Shown piece by piece: positions 9,586 through 18,515 of a DNA stretch of 64,000 nucleotides. A model generated the notes under the pieces. It was not told the origin of the DNA and searched no databases. It saw only the letters and a list, made by a program, of their open reading frames with translations. The position numbers and the translations under genes were made by a program. Positions within the stretch are counted from its first letter, which is position 1. The number at the start of each line of letters is the position of its first letter. Source of the DNA: Dokdonella koreensis DS-123 (GTDB lineage Bacteria > Pseudomonadota > Gammaproteobacteria > Xanthomonadales > Rhodanobacteraceae); contig NZ_CP015249.1 in the NCBI RefSeq assembly GCF_001632775.1, positions 4,320,686 through 4,384,685 on the forward strand, in the 5' to 3' direction.

Positions 9586-9842
9586 GGGCGATCGGCGAGG
9601 GTCCGGCCGGGCGACGGCGACGGCGGGAAACGACGCAGCGGCGGGGCACAGGCGGGCATGTCGATGCTCCGGAACGGATGGCTGGGCGGGGTGCGGCGCC
9701 GCGGCCGGCGCGACGGCGCGCCTAGTCTGCCACGACAGGCCGGCCGGCCCCGCCACCGCGGCGCTTTGCATGCGGGTGAGGCTCGCCGATAATCCGCGGC
9801 CCGCCGCATGTCCGCGCCTCGCGCGCGCCAAGGTCGCCCATC

Positions 9843-10292
9843 GTGTCCGAAATCCTCGCCCGCCTTCCGGAATTCATCAGCCATCACCCGCTGCTCGCCT
9901 TCGGCTTCATCGGCGTGCTGGTGGCGCTGATCGCCACCGAGATCAGCCGCCTGACGCGCGGCTACCGGGCGCTGACGCCGGCCGGCGTGACCCAGTTGAT
10001 CAATCGCGAAAACGCCCTGGTGATCGACGTATCGAGCCTGCAGGACTACGAGAAGGGCCACGTGCCCGGCGCCCGCCACATCGCGCCGAGCCAGCTCGAT
10101 CCCGACGGCAAGGACCTGGCCAAGGCCCGCGAACTGCCGATCGTCCTCACCTGCCGCAACGGCCAGGCCTCGGGCCAGGCGGCGCGCAAGCTCGCCAAGG
10201 CCGGTTTCGGCAAGGTGTTCTGGCTCGATGGCGGCCTCGCCGCCTGGGCCGAGGCGCAGATGCCGGTCGTCAAGGGCCGCGCCACCGGCTGA
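9843..10292 (+). CDS. Membrane-anchored rhodanese (YibN-like)
   Basis: A 149-residue single-domain rhodanese anchored by one membrane helix (about 16-34). The domain (about 45-145) contains the entry motif [19 protein letters not shown] and an active-site loop TCRNGQASG with Cys104 as the persulfide-forming residue. It ends with [12 protein letters not shown]. The GTG start at 9843 gives the usual short periplasmic N-terminus. The order rhodanese-secB-gpsA-trmL matches the yibN-grxC-secB-gpsA block of Enterobacteria except that grxC is absent. A GATAAT -10-like box lies at about 9788. Confidence 0.88.
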   Translation: MSEILARLPEFISHHPLLAFGFIGVLVALIATEISRLTRGYRALTPAGVTQLINRENALVIDVSSLQDYEKGHVPGARHIAPSQLDPDGKDLAKARELPIVLTCRNGQASGQAARKLAKAGFGKVFWLDGGLAAWAEAQMPVVKGRATG

Positions 10293-10483
10293 TGCCGGCA
10301 CGGGACGGACGCGCCGGACGGCGCCGTTCGGGCACGGCCGCGCCTCCCGGGTCGCCAGGCATTGCCGGTGGCCGGCGGGCGCGGACCCGGGACTCGCGCC
10401 GCCGCATGGGGTGCGCACGGTCCGGCAGCATGGGATAATCCCCAGTCTTTTCCCTTTCCTCCGCAACACTTCCGGAGCTACAC

Positions 10484-10987
10484 ATGGCAGAGAACACCGA
10501 CGGCGCAGTCAACGGCGCAGCGCAGCCGCAGGGCGGCGCCCAGCTCAACCTGCAGCGCGTCTACATCAAGGATGCCTCGTTCGAGGCGCCCAACGCCCCG
10601 CACATCTTCCAGCAGCAGGGGCAGCCGAACATCGAGCTGAATCTCAGCCAGCGCGTCAACCAGCTCGGCGACGACGTGTTCGAAGTCGTGCTCGGCGCGA
10701 CGGTGACCTGCAAGGTCGAGGACAAGACCGCCTATCTGGCCGAAGTGCAGCAGGCTGGCATCTTCGGCCTGTCCGGGTTCGACGAAGGCGCCCGCGAGGC
10801 GATCCTGTCCACCTACTGCCCGAACACGCTGTTCCCGTATGCACGCCAGGTCGTTTCCGACCTCGTGCAGAACGGCGGCTTCCCGCCGTTCCTGCTGCAG
10901 CCGATCAATTTCGACGCGCTGTACGCCGAGCAGCTGCGTCGTCGCGCCGAGGGCGCGAACCAGCCCAACCAGGGCCTCAACGCCTGA
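10484..10987 (+). CDS. secB: Protein-export chaperone SecB
   Basis: A cytoplasmic tetrameric chaperone that keeps preproteins unfolded and hands them to SecA. The 167 residues align along their whole length with SecB (E. coli, 155). Recognisable segments are [20 protein letters not shown]-type beta strands in [14 protein letters not shown], and the C-terminal [18 protein letters not shown] short Gln/Asn-rich tail follows. The start has CCGGAG upstream. A GATAAT box lies at 10434-10439. gpsA follows after seven bases, so the two are very probably co-transcribed. Confidence 0.96.
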   Translation: MAENTDGAVNGAAQPQGGAQLNLQRVYIKDASFEAPNAPHIFQQQGQPNIELNLSQRVNQLGDDVFEVVLGATVTCKVEDKTAYLAEVQQAGIFGLSGFDEGAREAILSTYCPNTLFPYARQVVSDLVQNGGFPPFLLQPINFDALYAEQLRRRAEGANQPNQGLNA

Positions 10988-10994
10988 TCGCGCG

Positions 10995-11999
10995 ATGACG
11001 GATACCACGCCGGTCGCGGTCATCGGCGCCGGCTCGTGGGGCACGGCGCTGGCCGTGCTGCTGGCACGCAACGGCGTGCCGACCACGCTCTGGGGCCGGA
11101 CGGCCGCGTCGGTCGTCGAGATGGCGGCAGCGCGCAGCAATGCGCGCTACCTGCCGGACCTGCCGTTTCCCGACGCATTGCAGCTGTCGGCCGCGCTGGA
11201 GACCACGGTGCGCGACGCCGGCACCGTGCTGATCGTCGTGCCGAGCCACGCCTTCGCCGATACGCTCGACCGGATCGCGCCCTGGATCGCACCGAGCGCC
11301 GGCATCGTCTGGGCGACCAAGGGGTTCGATCCGGACTCCGGGCGCTTCCTGCACGAGCTGGTGGCCGAGCGCTTCCCGGCCCATCCGGCGGCGGTCGTGA
11401 CCGGACCGTCGTTCGCCCGTGAAGTCGCCCGCGGCCTGCCGACCGCCGTCACCGTCCATGCCGACGATCCGGCCTACGCGCAGGCCATCGCGCAGCTGCT
11501 GCATTCGCCGCTGCTGCGCGCCTACACCGGTGCCGACGTGCTCGGCGCGGAACTCGGCGGGGCGATGAAGAACGTGCTGGCGGTGGCGACCGGCGTCGCC
11601 GACGGCATGCAGCTGGGCCTCAACGCGCGTGCCGGGCTCATCACCCGTGGCATGAGCGAGATGCTGCGCCTGGGCGCCGCGCTCGGTGCCCGCGCCGAGA
11701 CGCTGATGGGGCTGTCCGGCCTCGGCGACCTCGTCCTCACCTGCACCGGCGACCTCTCGCGCAACCGGCGGCTGGGCCTCGCGCTCGGTCGCGGCGTGCC
11801 GATCGCCGAAGCGGTCAAGGAGATCGGCCAGGTGGTCGAATCGATCGTCACCGTCGACACCGTGATGCGGCTGGCCCGCGAGCATGCGATCGAGCTGCCG
11901 ATCAGCGAGGGCGTCCAGCGCGTGCTGCACGGCGAGATCACGCCCGAAGAAGGCATGCGCATGCTGCTGGCCCGCGAGCAGAAGCCCGAATTCCCCTAG
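10995..11999 (+). CDS. gpsA: Glycerol-3-phosphate dehydrogenase [NAD(P)+]
   Basis: Cytoplasmic reduction of dihydroxyacetone phosphate to sn-glycerol-3-phosphate, the backbone for phospholipid synthesis. The 334 residues have the N-terminal dinucleotide-binding motif [19 protein letters not shown] (about 8-26). Family motifs ATKGFD and [16 protein letters not shown] follow, with the catalytic-lysine region [18 protein letters not shown] and the signature [20 protein letters not shown]. The ATG at 10995 is seven bases after the secB stop. The frame is open further upstream but runs inside secB, so that extension is rejected. Confidence 0.96.
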   Translation: MTDTTPVAVIGAGSWGTALAVLLARNGVPTTLWGRTAASVVEMAAARSNARYLPDLPFPDALQLSAALETTVRDAGTVLIVVPSHAFADTLDRIAPWIAPSAGIVWATKGFDPDSGRFLHELVAERFPAHPAAVVTGPSFAREVARGLPTAVTVHADDPAYAQAIAQLLHSPLLRAYTGADVLGAELGGAMKNVLAVATGVADGMQLGLNARAGLITRGMSEMLRLGAALGARAETLMGLSGLGDLVLTCTGDLSRNRRLGLALGRGVPIAEAVKEIGQVVESIVTVDTVMRLAREHAIELPISEGVQRVLHGEITPEEGMRMLLAREQKPEFP

Positions 12000-12008
12000 C
12001 CGTGTCCC

Positions 12009-12031
12009 GCGGCGCGCCGCGAACGCGCCGC
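12009..12031. terminator. Hairpin between convergent gpsA and trmL
   Basis: Perfect 8-bp arms, GCGGCGCG (12009-12016) and CGCGCCGC (12024-12031), around a 7-base loop. It lies just after the gpsA stop and 12 bases past the trmL stop on the other strand, so it could serve both. There is no U-tract, so intrinsic termination is uncertain. Confidence 0.4.
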
Positions 12032-12042
12032 CGCAGGCCTTC

Positions 12043-12507
12043 TCAATCCGCGCCTTCGTATCCGGCCTGGCGCCAGGCCTCGTAGACCACCACGGCCACG
12101 GCGTTGGACAGGTTCAGGCTGCGGTTTCCGGGCCGCATCGGCAGGCGCATTCGCCGCTCCGGCGGTACGCCGTCGAGGACGGCCTGCGGCAGGCCGCGCG
12201 TCTCCGGGCCGAACAGCACGGCGTCGCCGGCGCCGAAGGTGGTCTGGTCGTAGCGCGCGCTGCCACGCGTGGAAAGCGCGAACACGCGTGGCGGTGCGAC
12301 CGCCGCAAGAAAGGCGTCCAGGTCGTCGTGGACGGCGAGCCGCGCGTACTCGTGATAGTCCAGCCCGGCGCGGCGCAGCCTGGCATCGTCCAGCGTGAAG
12401 CCCAGCGGCCGGATCAGATGCAGCTCGGCGCCGCTGTTGGCGCAAAGGCGAATGACGTTGCCGGTATTGGGTGGAATTTCGGGCTGGTAGAGGACGACGC
12501 GCAGCAC
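12043..12507 (-). CDS. trmL: tRNA (cytidine(34)-2'-O)-methyltransferase TrmL
   Basis: A SPOUT-class enzyme that methylates the wobble ribose of certain leucine tRNAs using S-adenosylmethionine. The 154 residues match the usual family length. The motifs are [20 protein letters not shown] at the N-terminus, [10 protein letters not shown] for the cofactor-knot region and the C-terminal [19 protein letters not shown]. The start is GTG at 12507. A CATAAT -10 box ends seven bases before it, so the message is probably leaderless. It is convergent with gpsA. Confidence 0.94.
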   Translation of the reverse strand: MLRVVLYQPEIPPNTGNVIRLCANSGAELHLIRPLGFTLDDARLRRAGLDYHEYARLAVHDDLDAFLAAVAPPRVFALSTRGSARYDQTTFGAGDAVLFGPETRGLPQAVLDGVPPERRMRLPMRPGNRSLNLSNAVAVVVYEAWRQAGYEGAD

Positions 12508-12513
12508 CGGCGC

Positions 12514-12519
12514 ATTATG
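12514..12519 (-). promoter_or_regulatory. -10 box placing trmL transcription start on its GTG
   Basis: CATAAT on the minus strand, followed by GCGCCG and then GTG. Counting seven bases from the last T puts +1 at 12507, the first base of the start codon. I see no clear -35. No ribosome-binding sequence can then exist in the message. Confidence 0.5.
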
Positions 12520-12620
12520 CGCGAGACGGCCGCGGCCGCGGACAGCGCGCTATCCGGATGAAAGGCTCGTTGCGCGGCCCGGCGCCGGACCCGGGAATGC
12601 CGCGACGGCCGAACTGCGAT

Positions 12621-12660
12621 CGACGGCGATACCGGTCGACGGCGATACCGGTCGACGGCG
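12621..12660. repeat. 16-bp tandem repeat, 2.5 copies
   Basis: CGACGGCGATACCGGT is repeated exactly at 12621-12636 and 12637-12652, then broken off after 8 bases at 12660. Diverged remnants continue to about 12690. It lies in the 347-bp gene-free stretch 12508-12854, between trmL and the small sigma-54-dependent gene. I saw nothing else in that stretch apart from the trmL promoter. No function is evident. Confidence 0.7.
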
Positions 12661-12854
12661 CGATGGCGACCGTGACGGTCGAACGGCGGTTGCGGAACGT
12701 CCGCACGTGTCCTAACGCAGCGCCCGGCCGGCGCCTTGCACGGGCCGATGCCGTGCATACCCGGCGGCGGGCATGCGCGAAACAGCGCGTGCCGCGGCGA
12801 GCGAAAGGACCGAGGAGGCTCACGGACGAGAGGGCCGATCCGATCGGTGCCGGA

Positions 12855-13010
12855 TCAGCCCGCGCGTACCGCACCGGCATCGGCCGACGACGCCTGGACC
12901 ACATGGGCGGCCGGGGCTTCCACCGCGCGGACGAAGCTGCCGAAGCCGGTGACGACGGTCGCCATGGCGATCAAGAACAGACCCCGCAGAACGAACAGTT
13001 CGGTTTTCAT
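12855..13010 (-). CDS. Small secreted or membrane protein, 51 aa, behind a sigma-54 promoter
   Basis: A 51-residue protein I do not recognise. Residues 1-9 are polar/basic (MKTELFVLR), 10-26 form one hydrophobic helix (GLFLIAMATVVTGFGSF), and a short Ala/Val-rich tail follows. VRAVEA may be a signal-peptidase site, which would leave about 20 residues secreted; otherwise it is a single-span membrane protein. The call rests on a clean AGGAGA ribosome site seven bases before the ATG and a near-consensus sigma-54 promoter about 50 bp upstream. The gene sits alone between trmL and an M16 protease gene. Confidence 0.68.
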   Translation of the reverse strand: MKTELFVLRGLFLIAMATVVTGFGSFVRAVEAPAAHVVQASSADAGAVRAG

Positions 13011-13059
13011 GGTTTTTCTCCTGTCTACGAATGGGGCGGCTGCCCCGCAGACCAGATAA

Positions 13060-13076
13060 AGCAATAGGCGTGCCAA
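13060..13076 (-). promoter_or_regulatory. Sigma-54 (RpoN) -24/-12 promoter for the 51-aa gene
   Basis: The minus strand reads TTGGCACGCCTATTGCT, matching the RpoN consensus TTGGCACG-N4-TTGCT. The invariant GG (13074-13073) and GC (13062-13061) are exactly 10 bases apart. Transcription would start near 13050, giving a leader of about 40 bases that includes the AGGAGA site. Confidence 0.75.
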
Positions 13077-13080
13077 CAAT

Positions 13081-13111
13081 AAATTACATGTAAAACAACA
13101 GTTTGTAATTT
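13081..13111. promoter_or_regulatory. AT-rich inverted repeat upstream of the sigma-54 promoter
   Basis: AAATTAC (13081-13087) and GTAATTT (13105-13111) are inverted copies 17 bases apart. The perfect 10-bp palindrome TTACATGTAA lies at 13084-13093. The stretch 13076-13112 is strikingly AT-rich in a GC-rich chromosome. It sits about 30-60 bases upstream of the predicted start, where IHF or an enhancer-binding activator could bind. The rest of the gap to 13328 holds only the next gene's leader. Confidence 0.45.
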
Positions 13112-13328
13112 CATTCGGCGGTGATCTGTCCGATCCGACGTCCATCGGCGAGAACGCGGACAGTGCCGCGCGGCCGCACCCGGTCCCGCCCCGGTGAACT
13201 TGGCCGGTCGCCCGCAGTCGATCCGGTACCATTGGCCGATCCCCCTGGCCCGCCGTTCTTCTACCGTCCGCTGGTTCGCCGGCGCCGCGGTCATCGGCGA
13301 TCGGCCTTTCGTCCGACGAGGAGCTTTC

Positions 13329-16169
13329 ATGCGCAGATCGTTTCGCCCCGCCATCGCCGCCGGCTTTCTGGTGGCCAGCCTTGCCGCTTCCGCCCAACCG
13401 GTGGCCGACGTGATCGACATTCCCTATACCCGCTTCACGTTGCCCAACGGGTTGACCGTCGTCGTCAACGAGGACCACAAGGCGCCCGTGGTCGCGGTCA
13501 GCGTCTGGTACCACGTCGGTTCGGCCGACGAGCCCACCGGCAAGACCGGCTTTGCGCACCTGTTCGAGCACCTGATGTTCTCCGGCTCGGAGCACCGCAA
13601 GGGCACCTACTTCGAGCCGTTCGAGCGCGTCGGCGCCACCGACATGAACGGCACGACCTGGTTCGACCGGACCAACTACTTCCAGACCGTGCCGACCACC
13701 GCGCTGGACATGGCGCTGTGGATGGAGTCGGACCGCATGGGCCATCTGCTCGGCGCGATCGGCCAGGAAGAACTCGACACCCAGCGCGGCGTCGTGCAGA
13801 ACGAGAAGCGCCAGGGCGAGAACCGCCCGTATGGCCGCGTCTACGAGAACATCCTGCTGAACGCGTTCCCGGCCAACCACCCGTACCAGCATTCGACGAT
13901 CGGCTCGATGGAAGACCTCGAAGCCGCCTCGCTCGACGACGTCAAGCAGTGGTTCCGTGACTACTACGGCGCCACCAACACCACGCTGGTGCTGGCCGGC
14001 GACATCACGCCCGACGTGGCGCGCGAAAAGGCGCTGAAGTTCTTCGGCGACATTCCCGCCGGCCCGCCGGTGCCGCGCCAGCAGGCCTGGGCGGCGCCGC
14101 GCACCACCTCCACGCGCGGTACGCAGCAGGACCACGTCGCGCAGACGCGCATCTACCGCACCTGGAACATGCCCACGCTCAGCGATGCCGACGCGCCGCT
14201 GCTGGAACTGGCCGGCTCGGTGCTCGGCGGCGGCAAGACCTCGCGGCTCTACCAGCGCCTGGTCTACCAGGACAAGCTGGTCGACGACGTGTCCGCCGGC
14301 GCGCAGGCCTTCAACCTCGCCGGCTTGTTCATGCTGACCGCCGACGTCAAGAACGGGGTCGAGCCGGCCAAGGTCGAGGCGGTCATCGCCGAGGAATGGG
14401 CCAAGTTCCTCGCCGAGGGACCGACCGCGGACGAGCTGGAACGCGCCAAGACCGGCATCACCTCCGGCTTCGTCCGCGGCCTGGAGAAAGTCGGCGGCTT
14501 CGGCGGCAAGGCGACGATCCTGGCCGAAGGCCAGGTCTATCGCGGCGACCCGGCCGCCTACAAGACCGACCTGGCACGCATCGAGGCGGCGACCCTGGCC
14601 AGCGTCAAGGCCGCGGCCAACCGCTGGCTGGCCAAGGGCGACTACACGCTGACCGTGGTGCCGGCCAAGCCCGACGCCGACCTCGCCGCCGAGGACAAGG
14701 CCGTCAAGGGCCTGCCGGCAGCCGAGGGCAAGCCGGCGCCGGTGGCACCGGCGAAGGCCGAGTACCGCACCGTCGCCAGCGACCTCGACCGCACGCAGGG
14801 CCTTCCGAAGGTGACCGCCTTCCCGGACCTGAGCTTCCCGAAGGTCCAGCGCGGCAAGCTCAAGAACGGCATCGAGGTGGTGCTGGCCGAGCGACACACG
14901 ATCCCGGTCACGCAGATCCAGCTGCAGTTCGACGCCGGCTATGCGGCCGACCAGGGGCGCAAGCTCGGCACCGCCAGCTTCACCGCGGCCATGCTCGACG
15001 AAGGCACCCAGACGCTCGACTCGATCGAAGTGGCCAAGCGCAAGGAACGCCTGGGCGCGCGCATCGGCGGCGGCGCCGGCCTGGACAGTTCCTCGATCGG
15101 CCTGAACGCGCTCAACGGCCAGCTCAAGCCCTCGCTGGAGTTGTTCGCCGACGTCGTGCGCAATCCGGCATTCCGCGAGGCGGACGTCGATCGCATCCGC
15201 GCCCAATGGCTGGCCGGCATCGCGCAGGAGAAGACCCAGCCCAACAGCCTGGCGATGCGCAGCCTGCCGCCGCTGCTGTACGGCGCCGGCCACGCCTACG
15301 GCATCCCGTTCACCGGCAGCGGCACCGAAGAAGCGATCCGTTCGCTGACGCCGGCGGACCTGGCCGCCTTCCATCGTGATTTCTACCGGCCGGACAACGC
15401 CCGCATCATCGTCGCCGGCGATACCTCGCTCGAGGCGATCATTCCCGAGCTCGACCGGGTCTTCGGCGACTGGCAGGCGCCGAGCGGCGCGATACCGAAG
15501 AAGAACATCGCGACGGTGAAGGCGCAGGCCAAGCCGCGCGTGTTCCTGATCGACCGCAAGGACTCGCCGCAGTCGCTGATCATGGCCGGCCTGCTCGCGC
15601 CCTCGACCCGCGCACCCGAGTACCTGGAAGTCCAGACCGCCAACGGCGCGTTCGGCGGGACGTTCACCTCGCGCCTCAACATGAACCTGCGCGAGGACAA
15701 GCGCTGGGCCTATGGCGCGTCGAGCATGATCCAGGACGCCATCGGGCAACGCCCGTTGATGATGTACGCCTCGGTCCAGACCGACAAGACGGCCGAATCG
15801 GCCGCCGAGGTGCTCAAGGAAGTGCGTCAGATCGCCGGTGACAAGCCGCTCACCCAGGCCGAGATCGACAAGATCAAGGAGCAGCGCGTCCGCGCCCTGC
15901 CCGGAGCCTACGAGGCGACCAGCGCCGTGCTGACCGCCCTGGTCGGCAACCAGCTCTACGGTCGCCCGGACGACTACGTGGCCACGCTCAAGCAGAAGCT
16001 CGAAGGGCTGGACGACGCGAAGGTGCAGGCGACCGCCAAGGCGCTGTACCGCGCCGACGCGCTGACCTGGGTCATCGTCGGCGACCTGTCGAAGATCGAG
16101 CAGCCTGTCCGCGACCTGAAGCTCGGCGAGGTGAAGGTCATCGACGCCGACGGCAAGGTGCTACGCTGA
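13329..16169 (+). CDS. M16-family zinc metallopeptidase (two-domain, periplasmic)
   Basis: A secreted pitrilysin-family peptidase of 946 residues with a signal peptide (cleavage near ASA/QP, about 22). The first M16 domain has the inverted zinc motif HLFEH (77-81) and the downstream glutamate in VVQNEKRQGENRPYG. A second M16 unit (about 510-940) has the fold signatures but LDEGT where the zinc motif would be, so it is the inactive half typical of the family. Substrates are usually peptides or signal-peptide fragments. GAGGAG precedes the ATG. The longer open frame upstream is rejected because it would bury the signal peptide. Confidence 0.93.
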   Translation: MRRSFRPAIAAGFLVASLAASAQPVADVIDIPYTRFTLPNGLTVVVNEDHKAPVVAVSVWYHVGSADEPTGKTGFAHLFEHLMFSGSEHRKGTYFEPFERVGATDMNGTTWFDRTNYFQTVPTTALDMALWMESDRMGHLLGAIGQEELDTQRGVVQNEKRQGENRPYGRVYENILLNAFPANHPYQHSTIGSMEDLEAASLDDVKQWFRDYYGATNTTLVLAGDITPDVAREKALKFFGDIPAGPPVPRQQAWAAPRTTSTRGTQQDHVAQTRIYRTWNMPTLSDADAPLLELAGSVLGGGKTSRLYQRLVYQDKLVDDVSAGAQAFNLAGLFMLTADVKNGVEPAKVEAVIAEEWAKFLAEGPTADELERAKTGITSGFVRGLEKVGGFGGKATILAEGQVYRGDPAAYKTDLARIEAATLASVKAAANRWLAKGDYTLTVVPAKPDADLAAEDKAVKGLPAAEGKPAPVAPAKAEYRTVASDLDRTQGLPKVTAFPDLSFPKVQRGKLKNGIEVVLAERHTIPVTQIQLQFDAGYAADQGRKLGTASFTAAMLDEGTQTLDSIEVAKRKERLGARIGGGAGLDSSSIGLNALNGQLKPSLELFADVVRNPAFREADVDRIRAQWLAGIAQEKTQPNSLAMRSLPPLLYGAGHAYGIPFTGSGTEEAIRSLTPADLAAFHRDFYRPDNARIIVAGDTSLEAIIPELDRVFGDWQAPSGAIPKKNIATVKAQAKPRVFLIDRKDSPQSLIMAGLLAPSTRAPEYLEVQTANGAFGGTFTSRLNMNLREDKRWAYGASSMIQDAIGQRPLMMYASVQTDKTAESAAEVLKEVRQIAGDKPLTQAEIDKIKEQRVRALPGAYEATSAVLTALVGNQLYGRPDDYVATLKQKLEGLDDAKVQATAKALYRADALTWVIVGDLSKIEQPVRDLKLGEVKVIDADGKVLR

Positions 16170-16176
16170 TCCGGAA

Positions 16177-16213
16177 GCCCACCGCCGCGCTCGCACGAGT
16201 CGCGGCGGCGGGC
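16177..16213. terminator. Long GC hairpin between M16 gene and lipoprotein gene
   Basis: CCGCCGCG (16182-16189) pairs with CGCGGCGG (16201-16208). Inside, CTCG pairs with CGAG around a CA loop; outside, GCCC pairs with GGGC across one mismatch. The structure lies 7 bases past the M16 stop. No U-run follows, so it may stabilise the 3' end rather than terminate. Confidence 0.45.
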
Positions 16214-16233
16214 AAACCGTGCGGGAGAACCTG

Positions 16234-16626
16234 ATGAAGATGGGTGTTTCGGCGCTGCTGTGCGGCGCCGTGCTGGCCGGCTGCAGCTGGGGCATCAAGC
16301 TCGATGCCGGCGGCCGCAACGTGCGCGTGGCCTGGGACGGCAACGTCAGCGGCTGCACCGAGCGCGGCAAGGTCACCGTCTCGGTGCTCGACCGCGTCGG
16401 CCCCGTCGATCGCAGCAACCTCAAGGTCCGCGACGAGCTGGAAGTCATGGCGCGCAACGAGGCCGCCGGCCTCCAGGCCGATACGATCCGCCCGCTCGGC
16501 GATCCGCGCGACGGCGCGCAGAGCTGGGCCGCCTACCGGTGCGGGCCCGCCGTCGCCCGGCCGGCGACGGACCGGCCTGCCGAACGCCCACCGCAGGGCG
16601 CGACCGAGACCTACCCGATCAAGTGA
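16234..16626 (+). CDS. DUF4156-family lipoprotein
   Basis: A 130-residue predicted lipoprotein. The signal peptide ends in the lipobox LAGC, so the mature protein would start at that Cys near residue 17. The body has the DUF4156 pattern: GCTERGKVTVSVLDRVG, then KVRDELEVMARNEAA and a closing ADTIRPLGDP. The C-terminal 30 residues are Pro/Arg-rich and unlike the core. The ATG at 16234 with GGGAG upstream is better placed than the GTG at 16219. The family function is unknown. A second lipoprotein gene follows after about 100 bp. Confidence 0.82.
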   Translation: MKMGVSALLCGAVLAGCSWGIKLDAGGRNVRVAWDGNVSGCTERGKVTVSVLDRVGPVDRSNLKVRDELEVMARNEAAGLQADTIRPLGDPRDGAQSWAAYRCGPAVARPATDRPAERPPQGATETYPIK

Positions 16627-16729
16627 CGTCGCCTCGCGCCAGCCGCGCGTTTCACGTCGCCGCGGCACGCCGCGGGGCGGACGCCCGGGCTCGCCGGCCG
16701 TCGCTGGCAATCCCGCATCGAGAGCCGCC

Positions 16730-17380
16730 ATGTCCGCAGCCCGTCGTGCCGTTGCGCTGATCGCGCTCTTCGCGCTGCTCGCCGCCTGTCAGAGCGCCTA
16801 CTACGGCACCCTGGAGAAGTTCGGCATCGCCAAGCGCGACGTGCTGGTGGATCGCATCGCGGCGGCCCGCGCCTCGCAGGGCGAGGCCGAACAGGCCTAT
16901 GTCGACGCGCTCGAGCAGTTCCGCTCGGTAGTCGCGTTCGACGGCGGCAACCTCGAAGCCACCTACCAGAAGCTCAAGGGTGAGCTGGATGTCGCGCAGG
17001 CCCGCGCGGCGACGATGAGCGAACGCATCGGTGCAGTGGAGTCGGTCGCCGATGCGCTGTTCCGCGAATGGACGAAGGAACTGACGCAGTACCAGGATGC
17101 CGGCCTGCGCGCGCGATCCAAGGGCCAGCTGGATCGCACGCGCGCCCGCTACGAAACCGTGCGCCAGGCGATGCGTCGCGCCGAAGCCAGCTTCAAGCCG
17201 GCCCTGGCCGCGCTCAACGACCAGGTGCTGTACCTCAAGCACAACCTCAACGCCGTCGCGATCGGCGCGATCAAGGACGAGCTGCCGCGCATCCAGGCCG
17301 ATGCCGACCGCCTGCGCGGCGACATCCGCAAGGCCACCCAGGAAGCCGACCGCTTCCTGCGCGAGTTCAAGACTCCGTAG
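16730..17380 (+). CDS. DUF2959-family lipoprotein
   Basis: A 216-residue predicted lipoprotein with lipobox LLAAC near residue 20 and then QSAYYGTLEKFGIAKRDVLVDRI, the conserved DUF2959 opening. The rest is almost entirely helical and rich in Ala, Arg, Glu and Gln with heptad character, so extended coiled coils are likely. FDGGNLEATYQKLKGELD and NDQVLYLKHNLNAVAIGAIK are further family blocks. The function is unknown. The ATG at 16730 is chosen because the frame upstream is the shadow of the preceding gene. Confidence 0.84.
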   Translation: MSAARRAVALIALFALLAACQSAYYGTLEKFGIAKRDVLVDRIAAARASQGEAEQAYVDALEQFRSVVAFDGGNLEATYQKLKGELDVAQARAATMSERIGAVESVADALFREWTKELTQYQDAGLRARSKGQLDRTRARYETVRQAMRRAEASFKPALAALNDQVLYLKHNLNAVAIGAIKDELPRIQADADRLRGDIRKATQEADRFLREFKTP

Positions 17381-17480
17381 CACCCGGCCGATCCCGCCCG
17401 GCGCCGTGGCAGACGGACAGGACGCTCGCTATCCTGACCGGCGACCGGGGCGCAGCGCCCCCTGCCGGACGATCTGAACG

Positions 17481-18431
17481 ATGAGAATGCTCGTGCTCGG
17501 CGCCGGCGGTACCGGCGGCTACTTCGGCGGCCGCCTGGCGCAAGCCGGCGCGGACGTGAGTTTCCTGGTCCGGCCGGCGCGTGCACGCGCACTGGCCGTG
17601 GAAGGACTGCGCATCCGCAGCCCGGTCGGCAACGCCGACCTGGCGGTGCGCTGCGTGACGGCCGAGGACCTGCCGGCCGATGTCGCGGCGCGCCGCTACG
17701 ACCTGGTACTGCTCAGCTGCAAGGCCTACGACCTGGACGCCTCGATCGAGGCGATCGCGCCCGCGGTGGAAGCCGGTGCGGACGTCCTGCCCCTGCTCAA
17801 CGGCCTGCTGCACTACGACGCTCTGGATGCGCGCTTCGGCAGTGCGCGGATGCTCGGCGGCCTGTGCTTCATCAGCGCCGCCAAGGGCGGCGATGGCGAG
17901 ATCCTGCACCTGGGGCCGGTGGCGTCGATCACGTTCGGCGAGCGCAGCGGCCCGCACGACAGCCCGCGCTGCCTCGCGATCGCCGAGGCTTTCGCGCCGG
18001 CGTCCTTCGATGCGGTGCACGCCCAGGACATCCACCACGAACTGTGGGTCAAGTACTCGTTCCTCACGACGCTCGCGGCCGCGACCTGCCTGATGCGCGC
18101 GAGCATCGGCGTGATCGTCGCGACCGACGGCGGCGAGGCGTTCGTGCGGGCGCTGTACGCCGAATGCGTCGAGGTGGCCCGGGCCGCCGGACAGGCGATC
18201 TCCGAAACGGTCCAGGCCACCGCGCTGGGCGCGCTGACCCAAACCGGCTCGCCGCTGACGGCATCGATGCTGCGCGACCTCGAATCGCACCAGCGCATCG
18301 AGGCTGCGCACATCGTCGGCGACCTCGTGCACCGCGCGGCCGCGCTCGGCGTCGCCGCGCCGCTGCTGGGCATCGCCTGGACCCACCTGCAGGCGCACCT
18401 GCTGCGGCAGGGACCGGCGAAGACCGCGTGA
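17481..18431 (+). CDS. 2-dehydropantoate 2-reductase family (ketopantoate reductase)
   Basis: A 316-residue NADPH-dependent reductase of the ApbA/PanE family; the canonical member makes pantoate for coenzyme A. The N-terminal Rossmann motif GAGGTGGYFGGRLA (about 7-20) is followed by LSCKAYDLDASI and PLLNGLLHYDAL. The second domain carries the catalytic-lysine segment HELWVKYSFLTTLAAATCL and SHQRIEAAHIVGDLV, which holds the conserved glutamate. Several paralogues with other substrates occur in this family, so ketopantoate is likely but not certain. A TATCCT box lies about 50 bp upstream. Confidence 0.85.
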   Translation: MRMLVLGAGGTGGYFGGRLAQAGADVSFLVRPARARALAVEGLRIRSPVGNADLAVRCVTAEDLPADVAARRYDLVLLSCKAYDLDASIEAIAPAVEAGADVLPLLNGLLHYDALDARFGSARMLGGLCFISAAKGGDGEILHLGPVASITFGERSGPHDSPRCLAIAEAFAPASFDAVHAQDIHHELWVKYSFLTTLAAATCLMRASIGVIVATDGGEAFVRALYAECVEVARAAGQAISETVQATALGALTQTGSPLTASMLRDLESHQRIEAAHIVGDLVHRAAALGVAAPLLGIAWTHLQAHLLRQGPAKTA

Positions 18432-18515
18432 CGGCGCCGGCCGGTACCGGCTGCCCGTCTCGCCGCGGCGCCGGTCAGCGGACCTGACGCCGCGGCTTCC
18501 GAAAAGCCGATCGCG

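Noticed and set aside
12855-15749. Open frame of 964 codons on the minus strand
   Set aside because: Most of it is antisense to the M16 protease gene. Only its last 51 codons, which have their own ribosome site and promoter, are credited as a gene.
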